From assembly GCA_016706685.1 (NCBI GenBank), contig JADJJE010000011.1, positions 62,001 to 126,000 of the forward strand: DNA of 64,000 nucleotides, read 5' to 3'. A program made the position numbers and the translations under genes. The DNA is from Sandaracinaceae bacterium (GTDB lineage: Bacteria; Myxococcota_A; Polyangia; Polyangiales; Houyiibacteriaceae). Positions 25,841 to 33,621 of this stretch are shown in pieces; the first letter of the stretch is position 1; each line of letters begins with the position of its first letter. The notes beneath the pieces are model-generated. The model was not told where the DNA came from and made no database searches. It worked only from the letters and a program-made list of their open reading frames with translations.

Positions 25841-26821
25841 ATGCGTAGAGCTTCCATCTCAGCACTCATCCCTCTCTTCATGCTCCTCCAAGGCTGTCCT
25901 GTGTGGGGGGGCGGGAACGAGTTCGGGTGTGCCACCAACACGGACTGCCCCACCGACTACGTCTGCGACACGGCGGGCGAGTGTCAGGATCCGGTGTGCA
26001 CCATCGACGACGACTGCGGCGCCCTCCAGCGCTGCGAGAACAGCCTGTGCCTGCCCGACACCGACGCGTGTCGGACCGATGGCGACTGCGATGAAGGCAA
26101 CTTCTGTGACGACGAGGGCCGGTGCACCCCCAGCGCCGAGTGCTCGCCGTCCGTGCCGTGTGCTCGCCCGGACCACGTCTGCGACTTCCGCGGCAGCTGT
26201 GTCCCGGCGCCGCCCACGGGTCAGTGCAACAACGCCGATGACTGCGTGGGCGACGAGCTCTGCATCGAGGGTGTCTGCACGGACCCCAACGAGGCGTGCG
26301 AGTTCGACTTCCAGTGCGGCGCCGGCAAGAGCTGCGTCAACGGGGAGTGCGTCATCATCGGCTGCGGCAGCAACAACGACTGCCCCAACGGCAGCACCTG
26401 CTCCACCGGCTTCTGCCTGCCGAACCCCAACCAGTGCACCACCAGCGCGGACTGCAGCAACGGCGACCTGTGCGTGGGCGGCCGCTGCTTGGCCGACTGT
26501 CGTGACAACGCGGCGGCCTGCAGCGCGCTCGAGGTCTGCGGCACGGACGGCTTCTGCCGCCCGGACGTGGCCCCCTCGGCCTTCTGCTCGGGCGACGGGG
26601 ACTGCGCCGGCGGCGCGGTGTGCCGCAGCGGGGTGTGTCGGACGCCGTGTGTGTCGGGTGGTGTCACCACCTGCCAGATGTTCGACGTCCAGTTCGACAG
26701 CTGCGAGGACCGCGGCGACGGCCTGCTCTGCTACGACAGCACGGAGTTCTCGGGCTCGGACTGCCGGGTGGCGGCGGACTGCTCGAACGACCGCAACTGC
26801 GTGAACGGCTCCTGCCGCTGA
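25841..26821 (+). CDS. Cys-rich repeat lipoprotein
   Basis: Predicted lipoprotein of 326 residues. The signal peptide ends in lipobox 'LLQGC'. The rest is a chain of about ten short Cys-rich modules of the pattern C-x5-DC-x4-xC-x6-C, for example 'CTTSADCSNGDLCVGGRC', probably disulphide-locked extracellular knots. AAGGAG lies 11 nt before ATG 25841; ATG 25817 is a less likely alternative. It sits directly behind the sigma-54 promoter and ends at a strong hairpin. The function is unknown; such modules are common in Myxococcota surface proteins and may bind ligands or stiffen the surface layer. Confidence 0.85.
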   Translation: MRRASISALIPLFMLLQGCPVWGGGNEFGCATNTDCPTDYVCDTAGECQDPVCTIDDDCGALQRCENSLCLPDTDACRTDGDCDEGNFCDDEGRCTPSAECSPSVPCARPDHVCDFRGSCVPAPPTGQCNNADDCVGDELCIEGVCTDPNEACEFDFQCGAGKSCVNGECVIIGCGSNNDCPNGSTCSTGFCLPNPNQCTTSADCSNGDLCVGGRCLADCRDNAAACSALEVCGTDGFCRPDVAPSAFCSGDGDCAGGAVCRSGVCRTPCVSGGVTTCQMFDVQFDSCEDRGDGLLCYDSTEFSGSDCRVAADCSNDRNCVNGSCR

Positions 26822-26842
26822 CACGCGGGTAACCGGACGGGG

Positions 26843-26878
26843 GAAGATGGGGTGCACCTACGGGTGTGCCCCTTCTTC
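26843..26878. terminator. Bidirectional hairpin with UACG tetraloop between convergent genes
   Basis: A 10-bp stem with two G-U pairs (26849-26858 with 26863-26872) closes a TACG loop (a UNCG-type tetraloop). It is extended by GAAGA/TCTTC (26843-26847 with 26874-26878) across one T-T mismatch. It sits in the 66 bp between the Cys-rich lipoprotein and the epimerase, with a T-rich flank on the plus side, so it probably terminates both. Confidence 0.7.
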
Positions 26879-26887
26879 GTTGTGGGC

Positions 26888-28054
26888 TCAGCGCGCAGCG
26901 ACCCAGGCACGGGGGCTGACGACGGCCTCGATGGTCTGCTCGAGGTCGTAGGCGGGAGTGAACCCCAGCACCTCGCGAGCGCGGGTGTCGTCCACCATGC
27001 AAATGTACCGCAGGTGATCCAGCTCGGGCGCGGGGAAGCTGGACAGGTGGTAGCGGAAGAGGCGGTCCAGCATGCTGGTGGCGAGCGCACCGGGGATGGG
27101 GATGGGCGTGGTGCCCAGCTTGCGGAAGATCTTGCTCAGCGGCAGCTCACCCGCGCCCCGCAGGTTGAAGATGCCCTTGGCCCCCGGGCGCAGCGCGTGC
27201 TCGATGGCCCGCACGACGTCGTTCTCGTGGATGGCCTGCATCATGGGGTCGAAGCCCAACACCGTGAGCGGCCGCTCGAGGCGCAAGTAGTTGCTGGCTG
27301 CGTTGCGGACTCCGCCCAGGATGTGACACGGCCGCAGGATGACGGTCTCGGTGTCCGGGTGCCGCCAGAAGAACGACTGGGCCAGCATGTCGAGCTCGAT
27401 GAGGTCGCGGATGGCGCCGAAGCCCTGCGCGCCGAGCAGCGGCGCGTCCTCGGCCAGGAACTGCGGGTTGTCGGCGTGCGGCCCGTAGACCGCGGCGCTC
27501 GAGAGCACCACCAGCTTCTTCACGTCGTACTCGACGATGTAGTCCAGCAGCTTCTGGAACGCGACGATGTTCCAGTCGTGCCGCTCGCGCTCACCCACGC
27601 GCGGGTCGTGCAGCACGCCCAGGTGCACGACGGCGCTCACGCGCTCGGTGCGGAACACGTCGCGCGTCTTCTTGCGGCGCACGTCCACCTGGTAGTGGAT
27701 CACGTCTTTGGGCTTGTCGGGGAACCGACGCCGGTCGATGCCCACCACGCGCTCGGTGCGGTGCAGGCGGCGCACCAACAGCTTGCCGAGGCGACCGCAG
27801 ATGCCGGTGACCAGCACCGCACCCGGCTCGTCGTCACCCAGGTGCCGGGCTTCGAGTGCAGCCTCGACCGCCGCGTCGGCTTCCGCTTCGTCGGCCTCGG
27901 TGGCGTGGCTCGGCCCGTCATGGCCCAGGTCGTCATCGTGCGCGACCGAAGCCTGCGGAGGCGGGACGGTCGGCTGTGCACGACGCGCGCTGGGGCGCGC
28001 GCGGCGGGTACCATCGGCTGGCTTCTTCGGAGTTTCGTCACCCACGGAGGGCAC
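26888..28054 (-). CDS. NAD-dependent epimerase/dehydratase (extended SDR)
   Basis: Rossmann-fold oxidoreductase of about 388 residues. After a charged, disordered N-terminal tail of about 70 residues comes 'VLVTGICGRLGKLLVRRL' (the usual GxxGxxG, here GICGRLG), then 'VVHLGVLHDP', 'VVLSSAAVYGP' with the catalytic Ser, and 'ILRPCHILGG'. The catalytic YxxxK Tyr is not evident: the usual place reads 'IRDLIELDML', so normal SDR chemistry may be absent. The start is GTG 28054 (or GTG 28045), 11 nt after the upstream lipoprotein stop; the longer frame overlaps that gene. It is the third gene after the acyltransferase and lipoprotein, with lipid or glycolipid modification the likely theme. Confidence 0.85.
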   Translation of the reverse strand: MPSVGDETPKKPADGTRRARPSARRAQPTVPPPQASVAHDDDLGHDGPSHATEADEAEADAAVEAALEARHLGDDEPGAVLVTGICGRLGKLLVRRLHRTERVVGIDRRRFPDKPKDVIHYQVDVRRKKTRDVFRTERVSAVVHLGVLHDPRVGERERHDWNIVAFQKLLDYIVEYDVKKLVVLSSAAVYGPHADNPQFLAEDAPLLGAQGFGAIRDLIELDMLAQSFFWRHPDTETVILRPCHILGGVRNAASNYLRLERPLTVLGFDPMMQAIHENDVVRAIEHALRPGAKGIFNLRGAGELPLSKIFRKLGTTPIPIPGALATSMLDRLFRYHLSSFPAPELDHLRYICMVDDTRAREVLGFTPAYDLEQTIEAVVSPRAWVAAR

Positions 28055-28065
28055 CCTATCACGGG

Positions 28066-29064
28066 TCAGCGCGCGTTCGCATCCAGCCCCGGCACCGCGG
28101 GCCCCGGCTCCTGCTCCACCAGCTCGAGGCGGCTGGCGAAGACACGGGAATCCACCAAGTCGAGCTGCAGCACGCCCAGCCGCGGTGCCTCGAGCCGGGC
28201 ATCCATGTACTCGACGCGGGCGCGGAGGCGAACGCCGCGCTCCTGGCCAGCGAGGGGCTGGGCAGGCTGGACGTCCAGCAGCCGAAACGCCAGCCACGGC
28301 ACCTGGTGGAACACGCCCGCGAAGTACGCCTGCACGGCGGTGCGCCCCTCGTGGCGCGTGGGGCGACTGGCCTCGTCGGGGCGGTGCGGATCGTCGTGCG
28401 CTCCGGAGGCCGCATAGAGTTCGGCCAGCGCGAGCGAGTCGCGGTCGTGGAAGGCCGCGATGAAGTGGCGCAGCGTGGTCGCGTCATCGCGCTGGGTGCG
28501 CGCGGGCGTGGCCTCGTAGACCAGCCGCGCCTCGTAGCCTCCGCACCACGGAGACCGCCGCAGGAAGAGCTCGAGCCGGCTGCCGCGCATGCGCACGTCG
28601 CCCGCCGCGTCCTCTTGGGGCACCTGCTCGCAGCGAGGCGACGCGGGGTACGAGACGCGCGCGTGCTCGCTGAACGCCCAGCGCGTGTCGGGGCTGTCTG
28701 CCGGGCCGCGCTGCGCGCCGAGCCGCACCGTCTGGGTGCACTCGTCCTCGGCGAAGTGGCGGTCGGCCACGATGACGGCGCCGCCCGGGAGGGCATGGAC
28801 GCGCAGCGTCTCGGTGAAGCCGCGCACGCTCATGTCCAGGATGCCCTCGGTGCAGGTGCCCTCCACGTAGCGCCAATCGCTCTCCGCGAGGCGCTCCGGG
28901 TCTGCCGCCACGGTCCCGCGCAGCCGCCCACGCTCGGCCTCGGGCGTGTCGGCGCCGGGTGTGGAAGGTGGCGCGCCGACGGCTGGACCACATGCCCCCG
29001 CGAAGACACCGACCACCAGCCATGCGAGCGGGGCAGCCCCCTGCCCTCCGCGCCCCAGCGTCAA
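28066..29064 (-). CDS. Lipoprotein with C-terminal SnoaL/NTF2-like domain
   Basis: Predicted lipoprotein of 332 residues. The start is placed at TTG 29064, whose TG is shared with the TGA of the preceding acyltransferase (TTGA); it gives a signal peptide ending in lipobox 'FAGAC'. The middle has two Cys pairs that may form disulphides. The C-terminal 130 residues ('LRHFIAAFHDRDSLALAELY', then 'GRTAVQAYFAGVFHQ') resemble the SnoaL/NTF2 cone fold used by small enzymes and binding proteins. Sandwiched between an acyltransferase and an epimerase. The function is unknown. Confidence 0.75.
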   Translation of the reverse strand: MTLGRGGQGAAPLAWLVVGVFAGACGPAVGAPPSTPGADTPEAERGRLRGTVAADPERLAESDWRYVEGTCTEGILDMSVRGFTETLRVHALPGGAVIVADRHFAEDECTQTVRLGAQRGPADSPDTRWAFSEHARVSYPASPRCEQVPQEDAAGDVRMRGSRLELFLRRSPWCGGYEARLVYEATPARTQRDDATTLRHFIAAFHDRDSLALAELYAASGAHDDPHRPDEASRPTRHEGRTAVQAYFAGVFHQVPWLAFRLLDVQPAQPLAGQERGVRLRARVEYMDARLEAPRLGVLQLDLVDSRVFASRLELVEQEPGPAVPGLDANAR

Positions 29065-29978
29065 AAGAACACCCCTTCGCGCTGCTCGAGGCCGCGCTGG
29101 AGCATGCTCTCGATGGCGGTGCGCACGGTCCACACCTTCTCCTCGATGACGGCGTCGTCGTCGTCTGGGTCGCCCTCGAAGTGCAGCGGCTCGCCGAAGT
29201 AGAGCCGGTACTTGGTGGGCAGCGGCGCCAGCATGCCCACGAAGAGCTGTGGGATGATGGGGAACGCGGGCATCCCCAGCAGCTTGGCCAGCGGCTTGAA
29301 GTCTCCGACCGACACGTACTGCTCCTCGGCGCCCACCACGGCCACGGGCACGATGGGCGTCCCCGTCTCGAGCGCGAGGCGCATGAAACCAAGGCCGAAC
29401 GGGGTCATTTGGTAGCGCTTATCGAAGGTCTTACTGATGCCGCGTGCACCCTCTGGGAAGACCACCAAGCTCTCCTCGTTCTCGAGCAAACGGCGCGCGT
29501 TGCTGGGGCTGCCCACCACCTGGCCGATGCGCGGGAACAGCACGGACACGAAGGGCAGCTCGGCGGTCCACTTCTCCACCATGCTGCGCGGAAAGCGAGG
29601 CGGGTCCGCGTCCATCATGAGCGCCGTCGCGATCATGGCGCCGTCGAGCGGCACCTGCCCGGAGTGGTTCGCGATGACCAGCAGGCGACCGTCCGCCGGC
29701 ACGTGCTCGATGCCGTGCACCTCGGTGCGGAAGTAGTAACGGTGCAGCAGCGCGGCCCCCGCCAGCACATAGCGCGTGGTCTCCGGGTCGAAGCCGAAGG
29801 GGTCGTGCCCAGTTTCGTTGTGGTGTGTGCGGATGCGCGCGATCTTGGCGTCGATGTCTTCGCCGAGGACGTCCTCCACGAAGCGCACCACACGGTCTCC
29901 GACCGCGCGCGAGAACGCGGGGTTCACGGCATCGCGCTCGTCGTCGAAGGCGCCCCGTGTGCTGTCGTTCTTCGCCAT
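29061..29978 (-). CDS. PlsC-like lysophospholipid/glycerolipid acyltransferase
   Basis: Membrane-associated acyltransferase of 305 residues. The acyl-acceptor motif is the variant 'NHSGQVPLDG' (His105, Asp112), as seen in a subgroup of glycerolipid acyltransferases where the spacing is longer than HX4D. The 'FPEGARG' motif (174-180) binds the phosphate. First gene of a minus-strand trio with a lipoprotein and an SDR protein. A TTGACG/CACCAT promoter lies 35 nt before the ATG, with no ribosome site visible. Probable role: acylation of a membrane lipid; the exact substrate is unknown. Confidence 0.88.
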   Translation of the reverse strand: MAKNDSTRGAFDDERDAVNPAFSRAVGDRVVRFVEDVLGEDIDAKIARIRTHHNETGHDPFGFDPETTRYVLAGAALLHRYYFRTEVHGIEHVPADGRLLVIANHSGQVPLDGAMIATALMMDADPPRFPRSMVEKWTAELPFVSVLFPRIGQVVGSPSNARRLLENEESLVVFPEGARGISKTFDKRYQMTPFGLGFMRLALETGTPIVPVAVVGAEEQYVSVGDFKPLAKLLGMPAFPIIPQLFVGMLAPLPTKYRLYFGEPLHFEGDPDDDDAVIEEKVWTVRTAIESMLQRGLEQREGVFF

Positions 29979-29984
29979 GCGCTG

Positions 29985-30013
29985 ATGGTGAAGACCTCAC
30001 CCACCCACGTCAA
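29985..30013 (-). promoter_or_regulatory. Candidate promoter of the acyltransferase operon
   Basis: On the minus strand TTGACG (30013-30008), 17-nt spacer, CACCAT (29990-29985). The predicted mRNA start coincides with ATG 29978, so the message may be leaderless. Confidence 0.35.
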
Positions 30014-30065
30014 CGCGGGCGAGTGTGCGGTCGATGGCCGTGGGCGAATCCGTGATGCCGGAAAA

Positions 30066-30094
30066 TTGACCACGGCGACCCGAGTGTGGTTTCG
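30066..30094 (+). promoter_or_regulatory. Possible promoter of the two-domain M23 protein
   Basis: TTGACC (30066-30071) is exactly 37 nt before ATG 30103; the -10 region is poor (GTTTCG with a 17-nt spacer). Listed for the repeated -35 spacing. Confidence 0.22.
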
Positions 30095-30102
30095 ACTTTG
30101 AG

Positions 30103-31542
30103 ATGCGACGAATCACCCTCCTAGGCCTCGCGCTCAGCCTCTTCATGGGGGGCGCGTCTCCTTGGTGGCAGGCCTCGGTGGGCGCGCAGGCGCCCGCTGC
30201 CACGCGCGATGCCACGCGCTCGGCCGTGCGCGAGATGGATGGCGAGGGGGCGGACCAAGAGGCCCTGCACGACCACGACGCGGAAGACGATCTGGATGAC
30301 GACGCGGAGCCGAGCGCAGGCCGTGCGCGTTCAGGAGCGCGACGACGCTTCGACTACTCGCGCTACTCGGACGGGCCACGGCGCGTGCCCACGGCCCGCG
30401 GGACCACCCTGGCGCGGCAGCAACAGCTGGGCCTCGGCACGCGCGCCGCGGCGAGCCGCGTGCTGCAAGGGCGCCCGGAGCCGCGCTGGGTGGCTGCCGC
30501 GGGCGGAGAGGTAGGGGATCACCTGCTGTGGCCCGTGCAGACCGGGCGCTTCGGGCGCGGCTTCGGCTATGTGCGCCAGACCCGACCGGACAAGCGCCAC
30601 GACGGCATCGACATCGTGGCCGCCGAGGGCAGCACCGTGCGCGCCGTGGCCGACGGCCTGGTGGTGTACGCCGACAACGAGGTGCGTGGCTTCGGCAACG
30701 TGCTGATGGTGGTGCACCCGAACGGCTGGGTGTCTTTGTACGCGCACCTCTACCGCATCACCGTGCCAGCGGGCTACCGCGTGAGCGCCGGCGAGCGGGT
30801 GGGCTTCGTGGGCAACACGGGTATCTCGCACGCCCCCCACCTGCACTTCGAGCTGCGCGTGGACGGCCGTCCGGCCAACCCGCTGACCCTGTTCGAAGGG
30901 CGCCCGTGGATCGACGCGTACCGCACCTGGCAGCGCCAGCTGGCCGACGGCACCTACCGCGCGCCGCGCGAGCACCAGACCCTGCCGGGTTCGTCGCGCG
31001 ACCCCTCCGGGCCGGACGCCGGCGACCGACACGACAACGACGAGGCGACGCCTGCCGTGGTGGAGGCCCCCGCCGCCCCCGAGCGCTCGGCCGCAACGGA
31101 ACCCGCGCAGGTGGCAGCCCGCCTGCTGGAAGCCCCCGTGCCCCGAGAGCTGCGTGAGATGGCCACGGGGCGCACGTTCCGCAACGCGCTGTGGCCGCTG
31201 CGTGGTGGCGACGTGCGGCGTGGCTTTCGCGCGGCCGCTCGCGGCGTGGAGCTGAGCGCGGCGCGTGGCACCGCCGTGCGTGCGGCGAGCGACGGCCTGG
31301 TGGCCTACGCAGGCCCGCTGCGCGGCCTCGGCGACGTGGTCGTGCTGGTGCACAGCAACGGCTGGGTGTCGCTCTACGCCCGCCTCGGATCCACCACCGT
31401 GGAGATTGGCCAGCCCATCCGGCGCGGCGAGTGGCTGGGCGAGCTGGGTCGCAGCCCCCTGCACTACCGCCTGGTCATCGACGGTGAGCCCGTGGACCCG
31501 GCGCCGCACCTCGCGCAGCTGCCCGAGGGCGTCCGCTTGTGA
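30103..31542 (+). CDS. M23 peptidase with one active-type and one degenerate LytM domain
   Basis: Exported protein of 479 residues. Signal peptide about 1-28, an acidic stretch (about 46-70), then a first LytM domain with complete zinc ligands: His166, Asp170 ('RHDGIDI') and His246/His248 ('HAPHLHFEL'). A linker of about 90 residues leads to a second LytM fold (about 365-479) in which the His-x3-Asp site reads 'GVELS' and the HxH site reads 'LHYRLV', so it cannot hold zinc in the usual way. Shares an N-terminal module ('LGTRA...WV...LWPV') with the M23 protein at 24.7 kb. The second domain may bind murein or regulate, as in EnvC-like proteins. Confidence 0.92.
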   Translation: MRRITLLGLALSLFMGGASPWWQASVGAQAPAATRDATRSAVREMDGEGADQEALHDHDAEDDLDDDAEPSAGRARSGARRRFDYSRYSDGPRRVPTARGTTLARQQQLGLGTRAAASRVLQGRPEPRWVAAAGGEVGDHLLWPVQTGRFGRGFGYVRQTRPDKRHDGIDIVAAEGSTVRAVADGLVVYADNEVRGFGNVLMVVHPNGWVSLYAHLYRITVPAGYRVSAGERVGFVGNTGISHAPHLHFELRVDGRPANPLTLFEGRPWIDAYRTWQRQLADGTYRAPREHQTLPGSSRDPSGPDAGDRHDNDEATPAVVEAPAAPERSAATEPAQVAARLLEAPVPRELREMATGRTFRNALWPLRGGDVRRGFRAAARGVELSAARGTAVRAASDGLVAYAGPLRGLGDVVVLVHSNGWVSLYARLGSTTVEIGQPIRRGEWLGELGRSPLHYRLVIDGEPVDPAPHLAQLPEGVRL

Positions 31543-31552
31543 GCACCAGGGG

Positions 31553-31957
31553 TCAGCGCGGGAGCACCCCACCCTGCGCCAAGATCTTCGTGACCACGGG
31601 CACGTCGGCGGGCGGCAGCGCGTAGCGCTCGAGCTCGGTCGGGAGGACCCACGCGTGGTCCGCCACCTCGATGTGCTGCACCTCGCCCCGCAGCCAGCGG
31701 CACGCATAGAAGAGTAGCAGCACGTCACGCTCGGGATACGCGTGCGATGTGACCTCGAAGATGGAGACGGGCTCCACCTCGATGGCGCACTCTTCGCGGC
31801 ACTCGCGCACGACCGTGTCCATGGGGGCCTCGCCCGGCTCGAGCTTGCCGCCCGGGAACTCCCACATGCCCGGCAGGTGCGCCTTGGGCATGCGCTGCGT
31901 GAGCAGGATGCGCCCGTCCCGCTCGATGACCGCGGCGGCCACGACGACGCGGCTCAT
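31553..31957 (-). CDS. Nudix hydrolase, MutT-like (8-oxo-dGTP diphosphatase type)
   Basis: Cleaves nucleoside diphosphate derivatives and probably sanitises oxidised nucleotides. It has 134 residues, MutT size. The Nudix box runs from 'GGKLEPGEAP' to 'VVRECREECAI'; all metal-binding Glu are present, but the Gly after EE-x is Ala. 'MPKAHLPGMWEFPGGK' matches MutT closely. Its ATG overlaps the kinase stop (ATGA), a surprising partner; 10 bp separate it from the convergent M23 gene. Confidence 0.9.
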   Translation of the reverse strand: MSRVVVAAAVIERDGRILLTQRMPKAHLPGMWEFPGGKLEPGEAPMDTVVRECREECAIEVEPVSIFEVTSHAYPERDVLLLFYACRWLRGEVQHIEVADHAWVLPTELERYALPPADVPVVTKILAQGGVLPR

Positions 31958-33621
31958 GGTACCGGTGTCACGGTGGGACCGCCGCCCCCGCCACCGCCAC
32001 CGCCTCCCGAGCCGGCCTGGCGCAGCTGCGCCTCGAGGCGGGTGATGGTGTTCTGTGCGTCCACCAGCTCGGCGCGCGTGGCATTGAGCTGGCCCTCGAG
32101 CGCCACGGCGCGCGCCTCCGACTGCGATGCGCTGCGCAGGAGCGTCACGTACTGGGACTCGAGGGACGCGAGCTGGCCTTCGAGGGACGCGAGCTGCCCC
32201 TCGAGCTGGGTCACGCGCGCCTCCGCCGTGCGCTGCGCGTTGCGAGCGGCCGATGCCTGCTGGGTGGCGCTGTCGCGCGCGCTGCTGGCCACGGCGGCCT
32301 CGCTCTCGGCGCGGCGTCGTGCGGCGTCGGCGGCGTCACGCTCACGTCGCGCGGCATCGGCAGCGCGAGTGGCGGCGTTGGCTTGCTGCACGGAGAGCGC
32401 CTGGGCCGCCTGGGCACGCTCGGCGGCCGCTTCGGCCTCTGCACGCAGGCGGCGGGCGTTGGCGGCCGCGCTGGCCGACTGGTTGCCACGCCGCTGCGCC
32501 GCCTCGGCCGCCTCGAGGGCGGCCGCCGCTTCGTCCGCCGCTGCCGCAGCGCGCCGCTTGGCCTCGGCCGCCTCTTCGTCCAAGGCCAAGACGCGCGACT
32601 CGCTCTCCACCACGCTCTCTTCGAGGTCGGTGATGCGCTCGCCCGCTTGGGCCACCTGCCCCGTGAGCTCCACCGACTCGGTCTCGAAGCGACGGGCCTT
32701 CGTGAGCTGGAAGATGCCCCACGTGGCCACGCTGCCCACCACCACGAACGCGACCGCCAGCCACGCCGCGCGCTTTCGCTGACGCTCGGGCAGCAACAGC
32801 ACGTCCAGCTCCTTGCGGAACTCGTCGGCGGTGGGGCGCTGCTCGGGGTCCGCGTTCAGCCAGCGCGCGAAGTGCTTGCGCAGGTAGCGCAGCGAGCGGT
32901 TCTTGAACGGCGGGATCGGCTCTTCGGCGCGCCGGCGCAGGAACGCCGTGACCTCCGCATCCGACTCGGGCAGCTCGGGCATGGTGCCCGGCTCGAGCAC
33001 CTCGCGCAGCGTGAGCGCCAGCGCGAAGACGTCTGCCTTCCCATCTGCGGCCGGGTTGGGCATGGGCCACGAGCCGGCCACCTCGGGCGCAAAGTACGCC
33101 AGGCTGCCCGCCGCCATGAGCTCGCCGGAGCGAACGGCCACGCCCAGGTCCAGCAGCTGCGGCTGGAGCTCGTCGTAGCCCGTGACCTTCGACAGGAACA
33201 CGTTGGCGGGCTTGAGGTCCTGGTGGCGGATGCCCACCGCGTGCAGCGCCGAGAGCCCGGCGGCCAGCTTCTCGAACACCGGCTTCGCCTCCTGGCGCGT
33301 GAGCAGCACCTCCTCGAGCGTCTCGCCCTCGAGCCAGGGCATGGCGAACCACAGCCGCCCCTCGTGCCAGCCGTAGTCCAGGAAGTGGAGCACGGACGGG
33401 TGGTGCACGGCTGACAGCAGCTCCAGCTCGCGCATCGCGGCGGCGCGCTGGTCTTCGGTGCGCGCCGGGTGGCGCATGATCTTGATGGCCACGCGGTGAC
33501 CGCGGACGTTGCGGTCTTGCGCGCGGTAGACCTCGCCCTGCGCCCCAGCGCCGACGGGCGTCTCGATCAGGAAGCGCGCACCGAGGGGAGTGTCTCGCGC
33601 GAGTGAGTAGTCGTCGCTCAT
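31954..33621 (-). CDS. Membrane Ser/Thr protein kinase with long C-terminal coiled coil and atypical HQD/DLG motifs
   Basis: Kinase of 555 residues. The kinase domain (about 12-280) has 'VGAGAQGEVYRA', Lys47, Glu65 and 'FAPE' (177-180), but the catalytic loop reads HQDLKPAN (133-140) and the Mg motif is DLG (158-160). Asp135, Asn140 and Asp158 are kept, so activity is possible. A single transmembrane helix (about 285-304) is followed by an Ala/Glu/Arg-rich coiled coil (about 313-535) and a Gly10 run near the end. The coiled coil is then presumably periplasmic and could sense or span the envelope. Both flanking junctions (SGNH lipoprotein and mutT) are ATGA overlaps. Confidence 0.9.
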   Translation of the reverse strand: MSDDYSLARDTPLGARFLIETPVGAGAQGEVYRAQDRNVRGHRVAIKIMRHPARTEDQRAAAMRELELLSAVHHPSVLHFLDYGWHEGRLWFAMPWLEGETLEEVLLTRQEAKPVFEKLAAGLSALHAVGIRHQDLKPANVFLSKVTGYDELQPQLLDLGVAVRSGELMAAGSLAYFAPEVAGSWPMPNPAADGKADVFALALTLREVLEPGTMPELPESDAEVTAFLRRRAEEPIPPFKNRSLRYLRKHFARWLNADPEQRPTADEFRKELDVLLLPERQRKRAAWLAVAFVVVGSVATWGIFQLTKARRFETESVELTGQVAQAGERITDLEESVVESESRVLALDEEAAEAKRRAAAAADEAAAALEAAEAAQRRGNQSASAAANARRLRAEAEAAAERAQAAQALSVQQANAATRAADAARRERDAADAARRRAESEAAVASSARDSATQQASAARNAQRTAEARVTQLEGQLASLEGQLASLESQYVTLLRSASQSEARAVALEGQLNATRAELVDAQNTITRLEAQLRQAGSGGGGGGGGGGPTVTPVP

